DNA of 64,000 bases from CAKSQF01 sp964568425. GTDB lineage: Bacteria; Bacillota; Clostridia; Oscillospirales; CAG-272. Of the stretch, positions 51,460 to 60,086 are shown piece after piece. Position numbers and translations under genes: made by a program. The stretch lies in contig CAZMPO010000004.1 in the NCBI GenBank assembly GCA_964568425.1, positions 87,671 through 151,670 on the forward strand, written 5' to 3'. Under the pieces are notes generated by a model that was not told the origin of the DNA, made no database searches, and worked only from the letters and a program-made list of their open reading frames with translations. The number at the start of each line of letters is the position of its first letter. The first letter of the stretch is position 1.

Positions 51460-51800
51460 TGCATAAACATATTTTGCCAAAGACTCCCTCCGGGGAAACG
51501 ATGATTAAATCATTTTTTGCAAATTGCCTCTTTGACGGTTTGATTTGTAATATATCGACTGCCAAATAAAGGTATCCCCTGTAGGGCGGGGGCGCCGCGA
51601 AAAAAGTTCGCGGTGATCTCGCCGCTCTTTAGTGGTTGATTTATAGTAAATCGGCGAGATTACAAAGAGATTACGCCGATATATCATACGCTGATTATCC
51701 AAGAGGCGGGAGGAGCAAGCCCCTCCCCTACCGAGGGTCGAGTGTTCGGCAACCGATCCGATTTATTCATCGTTTCCCCAAAGGGAGACACCGGCGGGAC
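51460..51800. repeat. Intergenic palindromic repeat cluster A
   Basis: This 340-base non-coding region has modules that recur in cluster B (62421-62880). CTCCCTCCGGGGAAACGATG with following ATTAAATC lies at 51484-51511. Its inverse GATTTATTCATCGTTTCCCC lies at 51760-51787. GCCGATATATCATAC is at 51675-51689, and the 29-base GC-rich palindromic module is at 51706-51734. A central CGCGAA...TTCGCG hairpin lies near 51596-51612. No gene or transposase. It looks like a non-autonomous, REP/MITE-like element. Confidence 0.8.
51706..51734 (+). repeat. GC-rich palindromic module, copy 1
   Basis: The 29 bases starting GCGGGAGGAGCAAGCCCC are identical to those at 62815-62843; the same module appears inverted at 62465-62492. 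The core GGGAGGAGCAAGCCCCTCCC folds on itself. Confidence 0.85.
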
Positions 51801-51895
51801 TCGATGTTTATCTCGCTGATTTTTTGTCGGTCTATAATCTTTTATTTCCTTAAGTTCCCATCTATGAGACATCTCACCCATAACCGCAAATAAAA

Positions 51896-51936
51896 AGACT
51901 GCCCCAAATGCTTTCGCATTTGAGACAGTCTCTTTT
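51896..51936 (-). terminator. Terminator for the secreted-protein operon
   Basis: The 16-bp stem (51896-51911 with 51916-51931) has two positions that pair as G-U only in the minus-strand transcript, followed by T-rich sequence in that direction. Confidence 0.8.
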
Positions 51937-51943
51937 TGCCGTG

Positions 51944-53077
51944 TTATTTGTCGACCTCGTTTGATTTGCTGTTTATGTACGCCATTATATTTTCGTAATT
52001 TACAGGACCATCGGGGTCGGGAACCGCCATTGCTCCGTTTTCATCGGGGGTCGACGGTTGGAACGCAAATGGAACGGAGTAAAATTGACCTCCGTACACT
52101 CCATAGTCTATATTTCTAAAAATGGCAACTCCGTATTGGATATCTGCCGTGAAAACATATGTTTCGTTAAGCTCCAAAACGCGTTCAGGTATGCTCTGCG
52201 GTACATAGATCATTTCAAGACCTATATCATCCAACGCTTTTCTTTGCTCGTCGATTCCGTATGTCGGGTGTCCACCCGGAACCTTTATTTGAATTCGTGC
52301 ATCAGTGCTTCCTTGATAAGTGTTGATCACTTCAACATCGTAAACGGTAAAAAGCTCCTTACGGGAGTAATTGTAGCCGTTAAACGCTAGTTTTGCTTCA
52401 AATGATATTCCTACGACCTTGCCTTGAAATACCGAATCGTAAACGTCAAAGGCAGCCGAGGCAGACGGATAAAAGTCTTCGGGACAATCCAAAGCACCGA
52501 AGTAGCTACCATAATCGAGGTCGCCGGGGTGTTCGTCGGTGTGGTAGTCTGAAAGCGGCACCTTTTTTCCGCCCTCGAGGATCTCCTGATATCTTCTGTA
52601 ACGGAGTGTAACTGCTTGTTTTAACTCTGGATCGATCTCGTCATACGGTATCTCTACCACTTCACCATTGACACAAACTTTAATGGGGCGATCCTCGCCG
52701 GGTCTTCCGTAACATTCCGGGACAGAATAAAGTACGTAATGATCCATAGGTTGACGACCATATTGATTAGTATACGGCATTGAACCCGGACCGTGAAGAC
52801 CGTCGGTTTCGGGAAAGGAAATCCCACCATATAAGCCTTCAGCGCAATAAACTTTATATATTAAGTCAATATAGTCTTGGGTGAGAGGATAATTATTTTG
52901 GATGTCGGTAGAATTATTTTCTTCACCGACTGTTTCGGGAGCTTCTACGGTGATCGGAGCTGATGTTTGAGAATTTGTGGTGTCTTCATCTGTAACAAGC
53001 GCGTGTACACCTGCTGAGAGTACGATCGTCACTGCCAAAACAGACAGCAGGATCGTTGTTGTGATTTTGTTTTTCAT
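51944..53077 (-). CDS. Secreted protein of unknown function
   Basis: This 377-residue exported protein has a signal peptide to about residue 27 and a Thr/Glu-rich linker (about 30-62). It has no lipobox. Two regions show. The first is a Pro/Tyr/Gly-rich N-terminal part (about 65-190). The second is a beta-rich C-terminal part with DSVFQGKVVGISFEAKL and VYDVEVINTYQGSTDARIQIKVPGG (about 215-270). The latter resembles the one-domain secreted proteins that start with a 'xxVVxGxVxxI' strand, but no named family is claimed. It starts 16 bases after the frameshifted gene with GGAGGATAT and is co-transcribed with it. Confidence 0.7.
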   Translation of the reverse strand: MKNKITTTILLSVLAVTIVLSAGVHALVTDEDTTNSQTSAPITVEAPETVGEENNSTDIQNNYPLTQDYIDLIYKVYCAEGLYGGISFPETDGLHGPGSMPYTNQYGRQPMDHYVLYSVPECYGRPGEDRPIKVCVNGEVVEIPYDEIDPELKQAVTLRYRRYQEILEGGKKVPLSDYHTDEHPGDLDYGSYFGALDCPEDFYPSASAAFDVYDSVFQGKVVGISFEAKLAFNGYNYSRKELFTVYDVEVINTYQGSTDARIQIKVPGGHPTYGIDEQRKALDDIGLEMIYVPQSIPERVLELNETYVFTADIQYGVAIFRNIDYGVYGGQFYSVPFAFQPSTPDENGAMAVPDPDGPVNYENIMAYINSKSNEVDK

Positions 53078-53092
53078 TTTATATATCCTCCT

Positions 53093-54099
53093 TTAATTGA
53101 ATGTGAGTATGTACGAATAGATCTCACTTGTGAAGAAACGAGGGTTAGTGTTAAAATTCCAACCATCCGAGTTTGCAGAAAATGGTGTGTTTGTGGACGG
53201 CAGATGGATTGAATTGCTACTTTCTTCTGTCGCTTTAATGCACGCCCATGATCCGTCGTATGTCTGATACCACAGCTGGAATTCACGATGGAATTCATTT
53301 GTGCTTGGATCTTTATCAATTCCGGTACGCAAAACTACGCGGTACTGGTTGTAATTGAGAAATTTGCTCTCACCGTTTCCGGTAAAATCGGTCTCTCTGC
53401 TCCATGTTGCGTTCATTGCACTTTCCCATGAGCTGTTCAACCAACTCTCAAAAGCATTTTTGATAGAACTCGAGAATGTGTTTCGCAAATCATCCATCGC
53501 AACATCACTGTTTGTGTTGATAGTCAAAAGACTTTGATCGGCTGTGTCAAATGACAATGAATACCAAGTGTTGCTCCCCGATACGACAGATGCACGCCCA
53601 TCAGGACACATAACATATGCAGTCTTATCAGACACGGATGTTCTGAATCTGTATGTTTGGCTGCCGAAACCTTTTGATAAAGACCATTCATCACGATTAT
53701 CTGTATCGTTGGTATATGGGTATATAACCAGCGGAGTGCCGGATCCTGACCCACTTGTTTCGAAAGCCATCGAGTATCCACTTGCGGCACATATTGCGGG
53801 AATCAATCTGTAATAGCCATTTGGTGTTTTTGTAATAATCCACTTGGTGTTATCAGTTAACGTTGCATATTGTTTTATTGCTGCGCCGTTTGAGAGACTT
53901 TGAGAACAAGATATCTCACGCTTATCGTCGCAGATGGCATGGCTGTGGGCATCAGCTCATCCCCGCTGCTCGGGTATGCAATGATCTCTTGGTTCACGTC
54001 GTCCAATTCGTCTGCGCATACCCCAAAGATTCCCGACAAGGGCGGGATAAGCAAACAGACCAAAAGGATGTAAAGCGTTGCTTTTCGTTTGAATCTCAT
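53093..54099 (-). pseudogene. Frameshifted secreted protein with ricin-type (beta-trefoil-like) N-terminal domain
   Basis: Two adjoining frames make one protein. The first part (start 54099, with a signal peptide near residues 1-29, VCADELDD) runs to a stop at 53875. The second part, in the -1 frame, is open from upstream of 53935 and continues to 53093. The joint sequence would read ISVRYLVLKVS then SLSNGAAIKQYATLTDNTKW and GYYRLIPAICAASGYSM, which looks like a ricin-type beta-trefoil repeat. A 10-base direct repeat lies at the break. The C-terminal ~150 residues are Ser/Asn/Trp-rich and unassigned. A sequencing error, a true mutation, or phase variation are all possible. It has a good promoter and is first in the operon. 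Confidence 0.65.
53889..53905 (-). repeat. 10-base direct repeat at the frameshift
   Basis: TTTGAGA occurs at 53889-53895 and again at 53899-53905, a 10-base period. One more 10-base unit would join the two reading frames; removing one would not. Confidence 0.75.
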
Positions 54100-54134
54100 A
54101 ATGTTCAAACTTCCTTTGATTTGTTTTCAATACA

Positions 54135-54163
54135 ATTATATCACATGTTTGTTGTGATGTCAA
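54135..54163 (-). promoter_or_regulatory. Sigma-A promoter of the secreted operon with palindromic spacer
   Basis: On the minus strand, TTGACA (54163-54158) and TATAAT (54140-54135) have a 17-base spacer. The spacer itself (54141-54157) is TCACA-N7-TGTGA, an inverted repeat that could be an operator. Confidence 0.78.
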
Positions 54164-54267
54164 TGCCTTCTGCTGAAAAAACTCATTCGGAAATAAACAT
54201 CGTATAATTATACAAACATGACATCATGTTAAAGTCATAGTTGTGATTTCATACGCAAAAACTTAAA

Positions 54268-54300
54268 AAAACCTGAAATGCTTGTTGCATTTCAGGTTTT
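54268..54300 (-). terminator. Terminator after the CD1247-type gene
   Basis: The stem AAAACCTGAAATGC/GCATTTCAGGTTTT with a 5-base loop is followed by a T-run on the minus strand. It also lies near the upstream secreted operon's promoter. Confidence 0.85.
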
Positions 54301-54312
54301 TAAGTATTAAGC

Positions 54313-54813
54313 TTATTCTTCGTCGATTCTGAACTTGAAGAGGTTGTTACAACTCGGACAGCGGATCTCTTTTCTGTCGAGAAGGGAACTGTCGAAATAG
54401 ACCTCCTCGCCGCATTCGGGGCATTCTACCGAAAAGGTATCATCCTCCTCGTCCTCGTCATCATCGTCGTATTCATCGAGTTCTTCGAGTTCGTCAAGAT
54501 CGTCATCATCGATGTCGTCAAGATCATCGAGATCGTCAAGATCGTCGAAATCACTCAGATACTCGTTCGGATCAAACGGAGGCTCGGGCGGACACTCGCA
54601 AAGCACTTCTTCAACATCTCCGAGATCGGAGTCGATCTCCGAAATATATTCCTCAAGATTGTCCATCCTGTCGGAAATGCTGTCATCTACCTCGCACATG
54701 TCGCCGATGATCTCAACGACAAGCGAAAGTATCCTTTTCTCGGGGGTGTCAGGCTCAAAGTCAAGCCCTTCCATAAGACCTTTAAGGTACGCAATCTTTT
54801 CGTTCACCGTCAT
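54313..54813 (-). CDS. CD1247-type acidic protein with C-terminal zinc ribbon
   Basis: This 166-residue cytoplasmic protein has an N-terminal helical domain (to about residue 70) typical of the CD1247 family, with MTVNEKIAYLKGLMEGL. It has a very acidic middle (about 88-128, Asp/Glu/Leu repeats) and a C-terminal zinc ribbon CPECG...CPSCN (about 132-155). Function unknown for the family, which is common next to efp in Clostridia. It lies 35 bases downstream of efp. Confidence 0.88.
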   Translation of the reverse strand: MTVNEKIAYLKGLMEGLDFEPDTPEKRILSLVVEIIGDMCEVDDSISDRMDNLEEYISEIDSDLGDVEEVLCECPPEPPFDPNEYLSDFDDLDDLDDLDDIDDDDLDELEELDEYDDDDEDEEDDTFSVECPECGEEVYFDSSLLDRKEIRCPSCNNLFKFRIDEE

Positions 54814-54848
54814 ATCAAAATCCTCCGATATAATAAATCTGCGATAAA

Positions 54849-55415
54849 TTAAGCTCTCGAGAGATACTCGCCTGTTCTGGTGTCGATCTTGATCTTCTCA
54901 CCGGGTCCGATGAAGAGCGGGATCTTGATCTCAGCGCCTGTTTCGAGAGTAGCGGGCTTGAGTGTGTTGGTGGCAGTGTTGCCTGCGAAACCGGGATCGG
55001 TCTCGGTGATCTCAAGCTCTACAAATGTGGGGGGCTCTACGCCGAATACCTTGCCCTTGTAGGAAAGAAGCTTGCAGACCATTTCTTCCTTAACGAATTT
55101 GAACGCATCGGGAAGAACGTCGGCGTTGATAGGAGTCTGTTCAAAGGTCTCCTGATCCATAAAGTAGTAAAGCTCACCGTCGTTGTAAAGATACTGCATG
55201 TCTTTTCTTTCAATGTATGCAGTCTCGAATTTTGCGGTGGGGTTGAAAGATGTTTCTGTAACGGCACCGGTGATGACATTCTTCATCTTAGTTCTGACGA
55301 AAGCCGCGCCCTTGCCCGGTTTAACGTGCTGGAACTCAATGACCTGCATGACCTTTCCGTCCATCTCAAAGGTGACACCGTTGCGGAAATCACCGGCTGT
55401 AATAGCAGTTCCCAT
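54849..55415 (-). CDS. efp: Translation elongation factor P
   Basis: EF-P rescues ribosomes stalled at consecutive prolines. The 188 residues have family length. The N-terminal KOW-like domain has ITAGDFRNGVTFEMDGK, and the modified-lysine loop is HVKPGKGAAFVR (Lys near 32). The C-terminal part ends KIKIDTRTGEYLSRA. The ATG at 55415 is set by TGGAGG. Its own promoter is at 55466-55494. Lys here suits the Clostridia type; no EpmA/EpmB is nearby. Confidence 0.98.
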   Translation of the reverse strand: MGTAITAGDFRNGVTFEMDGKVMQVIEFQHVKPGKGAAFVRTKMKNVITGAVTETSFNPTAKFETAYIERKDMQYLYNDGELYYFMDQETFEQTPINADVLPDAFKFVKEEMVCKLLSYKGKVFGVEPPTFVELEITETDPGFAGNTATNTLKPATLETGAEIKIPLFIGPGEKIKIDTRTGEYLSRA

Positions 55416-55465
55416 TATGAAAACCTCCAAAAAAGAATAATAATTGAATTTTCAATATCTGATAT

Positions 55466-55494
55466 ATTGTACTACATTTTTGTTAATTTTTCAA
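55466..55494 (-). promoter_or_regulatory. Sigma-A promoter for efp
   Basis: On the minus strand, TTGAAA (55494-55489) and TACAAT (55471-55466) have a 17-base spacer. Confidence 0.75.
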
Positions 55495-55521
55495 GACCTT
55501 TTTCAAAAAAAATCGAAATAT

Positions 55522-56598
55522 TTATAAAATTATCAGATTTTTCGGACTGTGAGTTATATTAAGCGGTCCATTTTCGGTAAAAATTACCATATCTTCTATG
55601 CGCACACCGAATTTTCCCTCAATGTAGATGCCCGGTTCGCATGTAACGATGTTGCCGACCTCCATCGGTGCAAGCCCTTTTTGATTGACAGAGGGCGCCT
55701 CGTGTATGTCCATTCCCACACCGTGTCCGAGTCCGTGCCCGAAGTTATCGCCGTATCCCGCATTGGTTATGATGCGCCTTGCAACGCTGTCAAGCTCCGC
55801 ACCCGTTTTGCCGACCGAGTACTCATCGAGTGCCGCAAGCTGGGCGTGAAGTACTGTGTCATACACATGCCGCATCTCGTCTGTCGGCACTCCGATGCAG
55901 ACCGTGCGCGTCATGTCCGAGCAGTAACCGCCATATAGCGCGCCGAAATCCATTGTGAGAAAGCCACGCTCAAGCTTTCGATCCTGCGGAACTCCGTGCG
56001 GGCGCGACGATGCACTTCCCGAGACCGCGATCGTGTCGAACGAAACGCTCTTTGCACCATGCGAGCGCATGTAGAACTCAAGCTCAAGTGCGACATCAAG
56101 CTCGGTTCTGTCGGGCGTTATGTACCCGAGTATGTGCTCGAATGCGGCATCGGCAAGCTCCTGTGCCTTGATCGTCAGCGCGATCTCGTCTGCGTCTTTG
56201 ACACGCCTCATTTTGCCGATCGCTCCCTCGGACGGGATCAGCGTGTATTTTGACAGCATCCCCGTCGAATATTTTGCAAATTCGTCACAGGAAAGCGTGT
56301 TCTCCTCGTAGGCGATCACCTTGACGCCATTTTGATCGAGAAGGGAAATGACATCAGCCCCCGGCGCGTGTTGGTCGATCTGCATGACCTTGACACCGTC
56401 AAAAACACTCTCCTTTGCCGCCTCGATGTAGCGAAAATCGGTGAGTACGAAGCATCCGCTCCTTGTGACAATGACAAATCCGTCGGTGAAGTCAAAGCCC
56501 GAGAGGTATTTCTGATTTTTCTCATTTGTAATTATTACAGCATCTGCACTTTCGGGGAGATACCCGAAAAGTCTTTCTGCTCTTGACTCTTTTTGCAT
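55522..56598 (-). CDS. M24-family Xaa-Pro peptidase (PepP/PepQ-like)
   Basis: This 358-residue metallopeptidase cleaves the bond after an N-terminal residue before proline. The N-terminal domain is creatinase-like (about 1-120). The pita-bread domain has metal ligands in MDFGALYGGYCSDMTRTVCIG-type sequence (two Asp), GHGLGHGVGMDIHEAP (His), VTCEPGIYI (Glu) and VRIEDMV (Glu). The ATG at 56598 has AAGGAT upstream; the frame continues into the Nfo-type gene, so an earlier start is less likely. It is next to efp, a common arrangement. Confidence 0.95.
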   Translation of the reverse strand: MQKESRAERLFGYLPESADAVIITNEKNQKYLSGFDFTDGFVIVTRSGCFVLTDFRYIEAAKESVFDGVKVMQIDQHAPGADVISLLDQNGVKVIAYEENTLSCDEFAKYSTGMLSKYTLIPSEGAIGKMRRVKDADEIALTIKAQELADAAFEHILGYITPDRTELDVALELEFYMRSHGAKSVSFDTIAVSGSASSRPHGVPQDRKLERGFLTMDFGALYGGYCSDMTRTVCIGVPTDEMRHVYDTVLHAQLAALDEYSVGKTGAELDSVARRIITNAGYGDNFGHGLGHGVGMDIHEAPSVNQKGLAPMEVGNIVTCEPGIYIEGKFGVRIEDMVIFTENGPLNITHSPKNLIIL

Positions 56599-56608
56599 AA
56601 TATCCTTC

Positions 56609-57466
56609 TTACTTCCTTTCGGCAAGCTTTTTAAGATAGCATTCCTTCATGGCAAGCGCATCCTCCGCCTGCGTGCCTGCCGACTCGCACATGATACGCG
56701 GACTGTATCCGTCTTTTGCGATAGCCTCCATCAAAGGCTCGAACGGCGGACCGTATATATCATCGGCAAATGTCAAATGCCTGCGCTCGCCCTTATCGGT
56801 GTATTCGATCTTCGAAAAATGGCAGTGAAGTCGGTCGGCGTATTCGTATCCGAGCTTTTTGCCGATGGCGTCAAACACCCGTCTGTAATCGTCGGGGGTC
56901 ACAAAAAGCCCGCCACACTCTCTTGCATTCATGTGCCCGAAATCGACGACCGGGCGAAGACGCTTGTCCATCGAGCAAATATCGAGCACCTCGTCAAGCG
57001 TTCCGAGCTGGTTGATCTTGCCCATAGTCTCAAGCCCCATGGCAACATCGGTGTCGGGGAATGCCTCAAGCGCCTTGAACATCGTGTCTTTTGAAAGAGA
57101 GAGCGCCTCGACACGCGAGATCTTTGCCGCACTGCCCGTGTGTATGACGATGATGTCAGCTCCCATCGCCTCGGATGCCGCAATGCTTTGCCCGATGTAG
57201 TCAAGACTTTTCAGTCTCTTTTCGGGATCGACTCCCGACAGTGAGATAAAATAAGGCGAATGGAAAGAAAGCGCGATGCCACATCGCCGTGCCTCTTCGC
57301 CGATCTGCGCGAATGTCTCAAGCGAGCCCGTGACACCGTTGCCTGCACTGTATTCAAACGCATCAAGTCCGCGTTCTGCAAGCCATGCCGGTGCCTCTAC
57401 GGTCTTTTTGTGCCCCTCGGCAATAAAAGATGCCGAGCTTCCGCTTGGTCCGAATAATGCACTCAT
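56609..57466 (-). CDS. nfo: AP endonuclease 2 family TIM-barrel nuclease (endonuclease IV-like)
   Basis: This 285-residue zinc-dependent TIM-barrel enzyme belongs to the deoxyribonuclease IV family, which cleaves abasic sites in DNA. Seen: FGPSGSSASFIAEGHK at the start, SFHSPYFISL, GADIIVIHTGSA, MGLETMGKINQLGTLDEV, VVDFGHMNA and RLHCHFSKIEYT. Most zinc ligands (His, Glu, Asp) are present in these segments, matching the clostridial/archaeal form. Substrate is inferred from family. Confidence 0.9.
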   Translation of the reverse strand: MSALFGPSGSSASFIAEGHKKTVEAPAWLAERGLDAFEYSAGNGVTGSLETFAQIGEEARRCGIALSFHSPYFISLSGVDPEKRLKSLDYIGQSIAASEAMGADIIVIHTGSAAKISRVEALSLSKDTMFKALEAFPDTDVAMGLETMGKINQLGTLDEVLDICSMDKRLRPVVDFGHMNARECGGLFVTPDDYRRVFDAIGKKLGYEYADRLHCHFSKIEYTDKGERRHLTFADDIYGPPFEPLMEAIAKDGYSPRIMCESAGTQAEDALAMKECYLKKLAERK

Positions 57467-57502
57467 TTTTGCAAAAATTCCTTTCTTGTGTTACTTTTCG
57501 GC

Positions 57503-58048
57503 TTATTTGCGACCTTTTCGCACCGTCAGATCTTTCCAATGCTCAAAATCGGCATCGCGACCCTTGTTTTTCCTGAAAAATCGCCTCATGTAAAAGTATT
57601 CGCCTTTTCTTTTCAAACGGTGGAGCAGATCGGTCAGATCGTTTATCGGCGGTACAAGCAGTGTCTTCAGACCTGCGCGCGAGCCTGCCATCATGTCGGT
57701 GAAGATCTGATCGCCGAGCGATGCTGTCTGCGATATGTCCGCGCCAACGGCATCCAGCGCACGGCGAAGGACCTTTGTCCCGGGTTTCTTCGCGTCCGAA
57801 AAATAGGGAATGTCAAGCGATGTCGCAAATCGCTCGACGCGCTCTCCGTGATTGTTTGATAAAAATACGAATTTGATCCCCGAGTCGCGCATCTTGTCAA
57901 ACCAAGCCACAACACTCGGTGTCGGTTCGGGGTCTGCGTATGTTACGAGCGTGTTGTCTATGTCGCAAACGATGTATCGAATGCCGACAGAGCTGAGAAA
58001 ATTCGGGGTTATCTCGTAAATGTCGTTAAAATAGTAATTTGGTATCAT
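57503..58048 (-). CDS. YqeG-family HAD-type phosphatase
   Basis: This 181-residue HAD-IIIA phosphatase has motif I YIVCDIDNTLVTY (Asp nucleophile about 29), motif II FLSNNHGERVE (Ser), Lys in DAKKPGTKVLRRAL and motif IV SLGDQIFTDMMAG (Asp). YqeG-type proteins belong to a family that includes phosphatidylglycerophosphate phosphatases; the substrate here is unknown. It opens the downstream run toward nfo and pepP. Confidence 0.92.
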   Translation of the reverse strand: MIPNYYFNDIYEITPNFLSSVGIRYIVCDIDNTLVTYADPEPTPSVVAWFDKMRDSGIKFVFLSNNHGERVERFATSLDIPYFSDAKKPGTKVLRRALDAVGADISQTASLGDQIFTDMMAGSRAGLKTLLVPPINDLTDLLHRLKRKGEYFYMRRFFRKNKGRDADFEHWKDLTVRKGRK

Positions 58049-58174
58049 TTTTTCTCCGATGGTTTTGCTTCCTCTTTATTTTACCATATTTCGATCGTTT
58101 TTACAAGCCCTTTTGCGAATAAAGGTCAAATTTTCGGCAAATAATTTTATAAAAAAGCGATGGGAGAGACCCAA

Positions 58175-58618
58175 ATGCCCGTTAATAAAGAAAATTACAA
58201 AAAGCTCGCCGATATGAGGGCATCGAAATCACCGATTTTTATCGACTGCATAAAGGCGTTCGCCGTCGGCGGTGCGATATGCGTCCTTGCAGAACTGCTG
58301 TCAACTCTCTATGATGCGATCGGAATCGACACCGATGTGGTAATAATGCTCGTCCCCGTAAGCATCATCTTCTTGACCGCGATATTTACCGGTATAGGAC
58401 TTTTTGATAAGCTTGCCAAACACGCAGGCGCGGGGACGCTTGTGCCGATATGCGGTTTTGCCAATGCCGTGATAGCACCCGCCATCGACAATAAAGCCGA
58501 AGGGCTTGTTTTGGGACTTGGCGCGAAGATCTTTATAATTGCCGGTCCGGTGCTCCTCTACGGCACGCTCGCCTCGGCTGTCTACGGGATAATATACTAT
58601 TTTTGCTCGATGCTTTAG
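58175..58618 (+). CDS. spoVAC: Stage V sporulation protein AC
   Basis: SpoVAC is part of the SpoVA channel that moves dipicolinic acid into the spore core and releases it at germination. The 147 residues form about four transmembrane segments, with IDCIKAFAVGGAICVLAE, FTGIGLFDKLAKHAGAGTLVPICGFANAV and ATSA-like small-residue patches. The ATG at 58175 has GGGAGAG; an earlier ATG at 58160 overlaps it. It is the first of three spoVA genes. Confidence 0.96.
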   Translation: MPVNKENYKKLADMRASKSPIFIDCIKAFAVGGAICVLAELLSTLYDAIGIDTDVVIMLVPVSIIFLTAIFTGIGLFDKLAKHAGAGTLVPICGFANAVIAPAIDNKAEGLVLGLGAKIFIIAGPVLLYGTLASAVYGIIYYFCSML

Positions 58619-58626
58619 GAGGATCA

Positions 58627-59625
58627 ATGTCGGATATTATCAAATTCACCGCCCCCGCGCATATCGCCTCGTATGCGGCTGTCGGCGGAAACGAGGAGCA
58701 CGGCGGACCGCTCGGAACCGCCCTTGACTTTTATGATGAAAAAAATCGCTTTTCCGAGAAAACATGGGAAAAATCCGAGGCCGCCATGCAGCGTATCGCA
58801 CTAAATCTTGCACTGTCCAAAATGAGCGATAAACCGGATGAAACAAAGCCGCATATCATCTTCGCGGGCGACCTGATCAATCAGTGCACATCGTCCTCTT
58901 ACGGTCTTCTTGATTTCGAAACACCGTATGTCGGCATATACGGCGCATGCTCGACCTGTGCCGAGGGACTCGCTCTTGCCGCATCCTTTGTCTCGGCAGG
59001 ATATGTTCCTGTGACCGCGTGCGTGACCTCGTCGCATTTTTGCTCTGCCGAAAGACAGTTCAGATATCCCTTGGAGTATGGCGGTCAGCGTCCTCCTTGC
59101 GCGCAAAGAACGGTGACCGCCTCGGGCGCGTTTGTCGTTTGCGGGCAGGGACGGGTGAGGATATCCGATGCAATGCTCGGGATACCGCGCGACGGCGGCA
59201 TCGACGACCCCAATAATATGGGTGCGGCAATGGCACCCGCGGCACTCGATACAATAAAACGCTATTTTGACGAAACGAACACCGATCCATCCGATTATGA
59301 TGCCATATATACCGGAGATCTCGGCTTCGAGGGCGCGTCTATGCTTCGCGAGCTTGCCTGCGAGCTGTCGATCGAGCTTCGCGATAACTATTTCGATTGC
59401 GGACTCATGGTCTATGACAGAAGGGCGCGCGATATGCATGCCGGCGGCTCGGGATGCGGCTGTTCTGCTATGGTGCTCGCTTGCGACATCCTTCCAAAAA
59501 TGGAGAGCGGCGAGCTGAAAAGCGTTCTTATTGTCGGCACGGGCGCGCTAATGTCGCCTGCCAGCGTTCAGCAGGGAGAATCGATCCCCGGGATCGCGCA
59601 TCTCGTTCATCTGATGGTTGACTGA
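58627..59625 (+). CDS. spoVAD: Stage V sporulation protein AD
   Basis: SpoVAD has a thiolase-like fold and binds dipicolinic acid. The 332 residues include APAHIASYAAVGGNEEHGGPLG, AGDLINQC, FETPYVGIYGACSTCAEGLALA and GDLGFEGASMLRELA. AGGSGCGCSAMVLA and LMSPASVQQGESIPGIAHLV follow. The ATG at 58627 has AGGAGGATCA. It is co-transcribed with spoVAC eight bases upstream. Confidence 0.98.
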   Translation: MSDIIKFTAPAHIASYAAVGGNEEHGGPLGTALDFYDEKNRFSEKTWEKSEAAMQRIALNLALSKMSDKPDETKPHIIFAGDLINQCTSSSYGLLDFETPYVGIYGACSTCAEGLALAASFVSAGYVPVTACVTSSHFCSAERQFRYPLEYGGQRPPCAQRTVTASGAFVVCGQGRVRISDAMLGIPRDGGIDDPNNMGAAMAPAALDTIKRYFDETNTDPSDYDAIYTGDLGFEGASMLRELACELSIELRDNYFDCGLMVYDRRARDMHAGGSGCGCSAMVLACDILPKMESGELKSVLIVGTGALMSPASVQQGESIPGIAHLVHLMVD

Positions 59626-59650
59626 TCTCGCGAAAAGGGAGAAAAACAAA

Positions 59651-60004
59651 ATGAGATTTCTTTGGACTTTTATCGTCGGCGGCACACTTTGCTCGATAGC
59701 ACAAATTTTGATAGATAAAACAAAACTCACCCCCGCGCGAATACTCGTTTGCTATGTCGTCTCGGGGGTCACGCTCGCCGCACTCGGACTTTATCAGCCG
59801 ATCGTCGATCTGGCAGGATGCGGTGCAACATTGCCGATCTCGGGGTTCGGCTTTAGTCTTGCCAAGGGTGTGGAAAAAGCGGTCGACGAATACGGCGCGA
59901 TCGGCGCACTCTCGGGCGGCCTCACCGCAACCTCCGCAGGAATCGCCGCCGCAATGATACTTGCCTTTCTGACGGCACTGCTCTTCAAAAGCAAGCCGAA
60001 ATAA
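59651..60004 (+). CDS. spoVAE: Stage V sporulation protein AE
   Basis: This is the small membrane partner of the SpoVA channel. The 117 residues have about four helices: WTFIVGGTLCSIAQILIDK, ARILVCYVVSGVTLAALG, GCGATLPISGFGFSLAKGVEKAV and GGLTATSAGIAAAMILAFL. The start at 59651 has AGGGAG. It follows spoVAD and completes the C-AD-AE set; no spoVAB or spoVAF is in the window. Confidence 0.96.
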   Translation: MRFLWTFIVGGTLCSIAQILIDKTKLTPARILVCYVVSGVTLAALGLYQPIVDLAGCGATLPISGFGFSLAKGVEKAVDEYGAIGALSGGLTATSAGIAAAMILAFLTALLFKSKPK

Positions 60005-60086
60005 TGATCTTGCCCCTCTTGACACCGTTTTGACCTGCTGTCCGGAGGGACATCTCTTTTGTCACAATTATTTGCCCCCTTTCGGG

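Noticed and set aside
53875..54108. A separate 77-residue gene
   Set aside because: It ends abruptly at the frameshift, and the continuing frame carries the rest of a beta-trefoil-like domain, so it is treated as the front part of one broken gene.
58081..58174. Sigma-F/sigma-G promoter before spoVAC
   Set aside because: GAATA at 58117-58121 fits a -35, but the -10 CAAATAA differs from CATxxTA at key positions, so it is not reported as a site.
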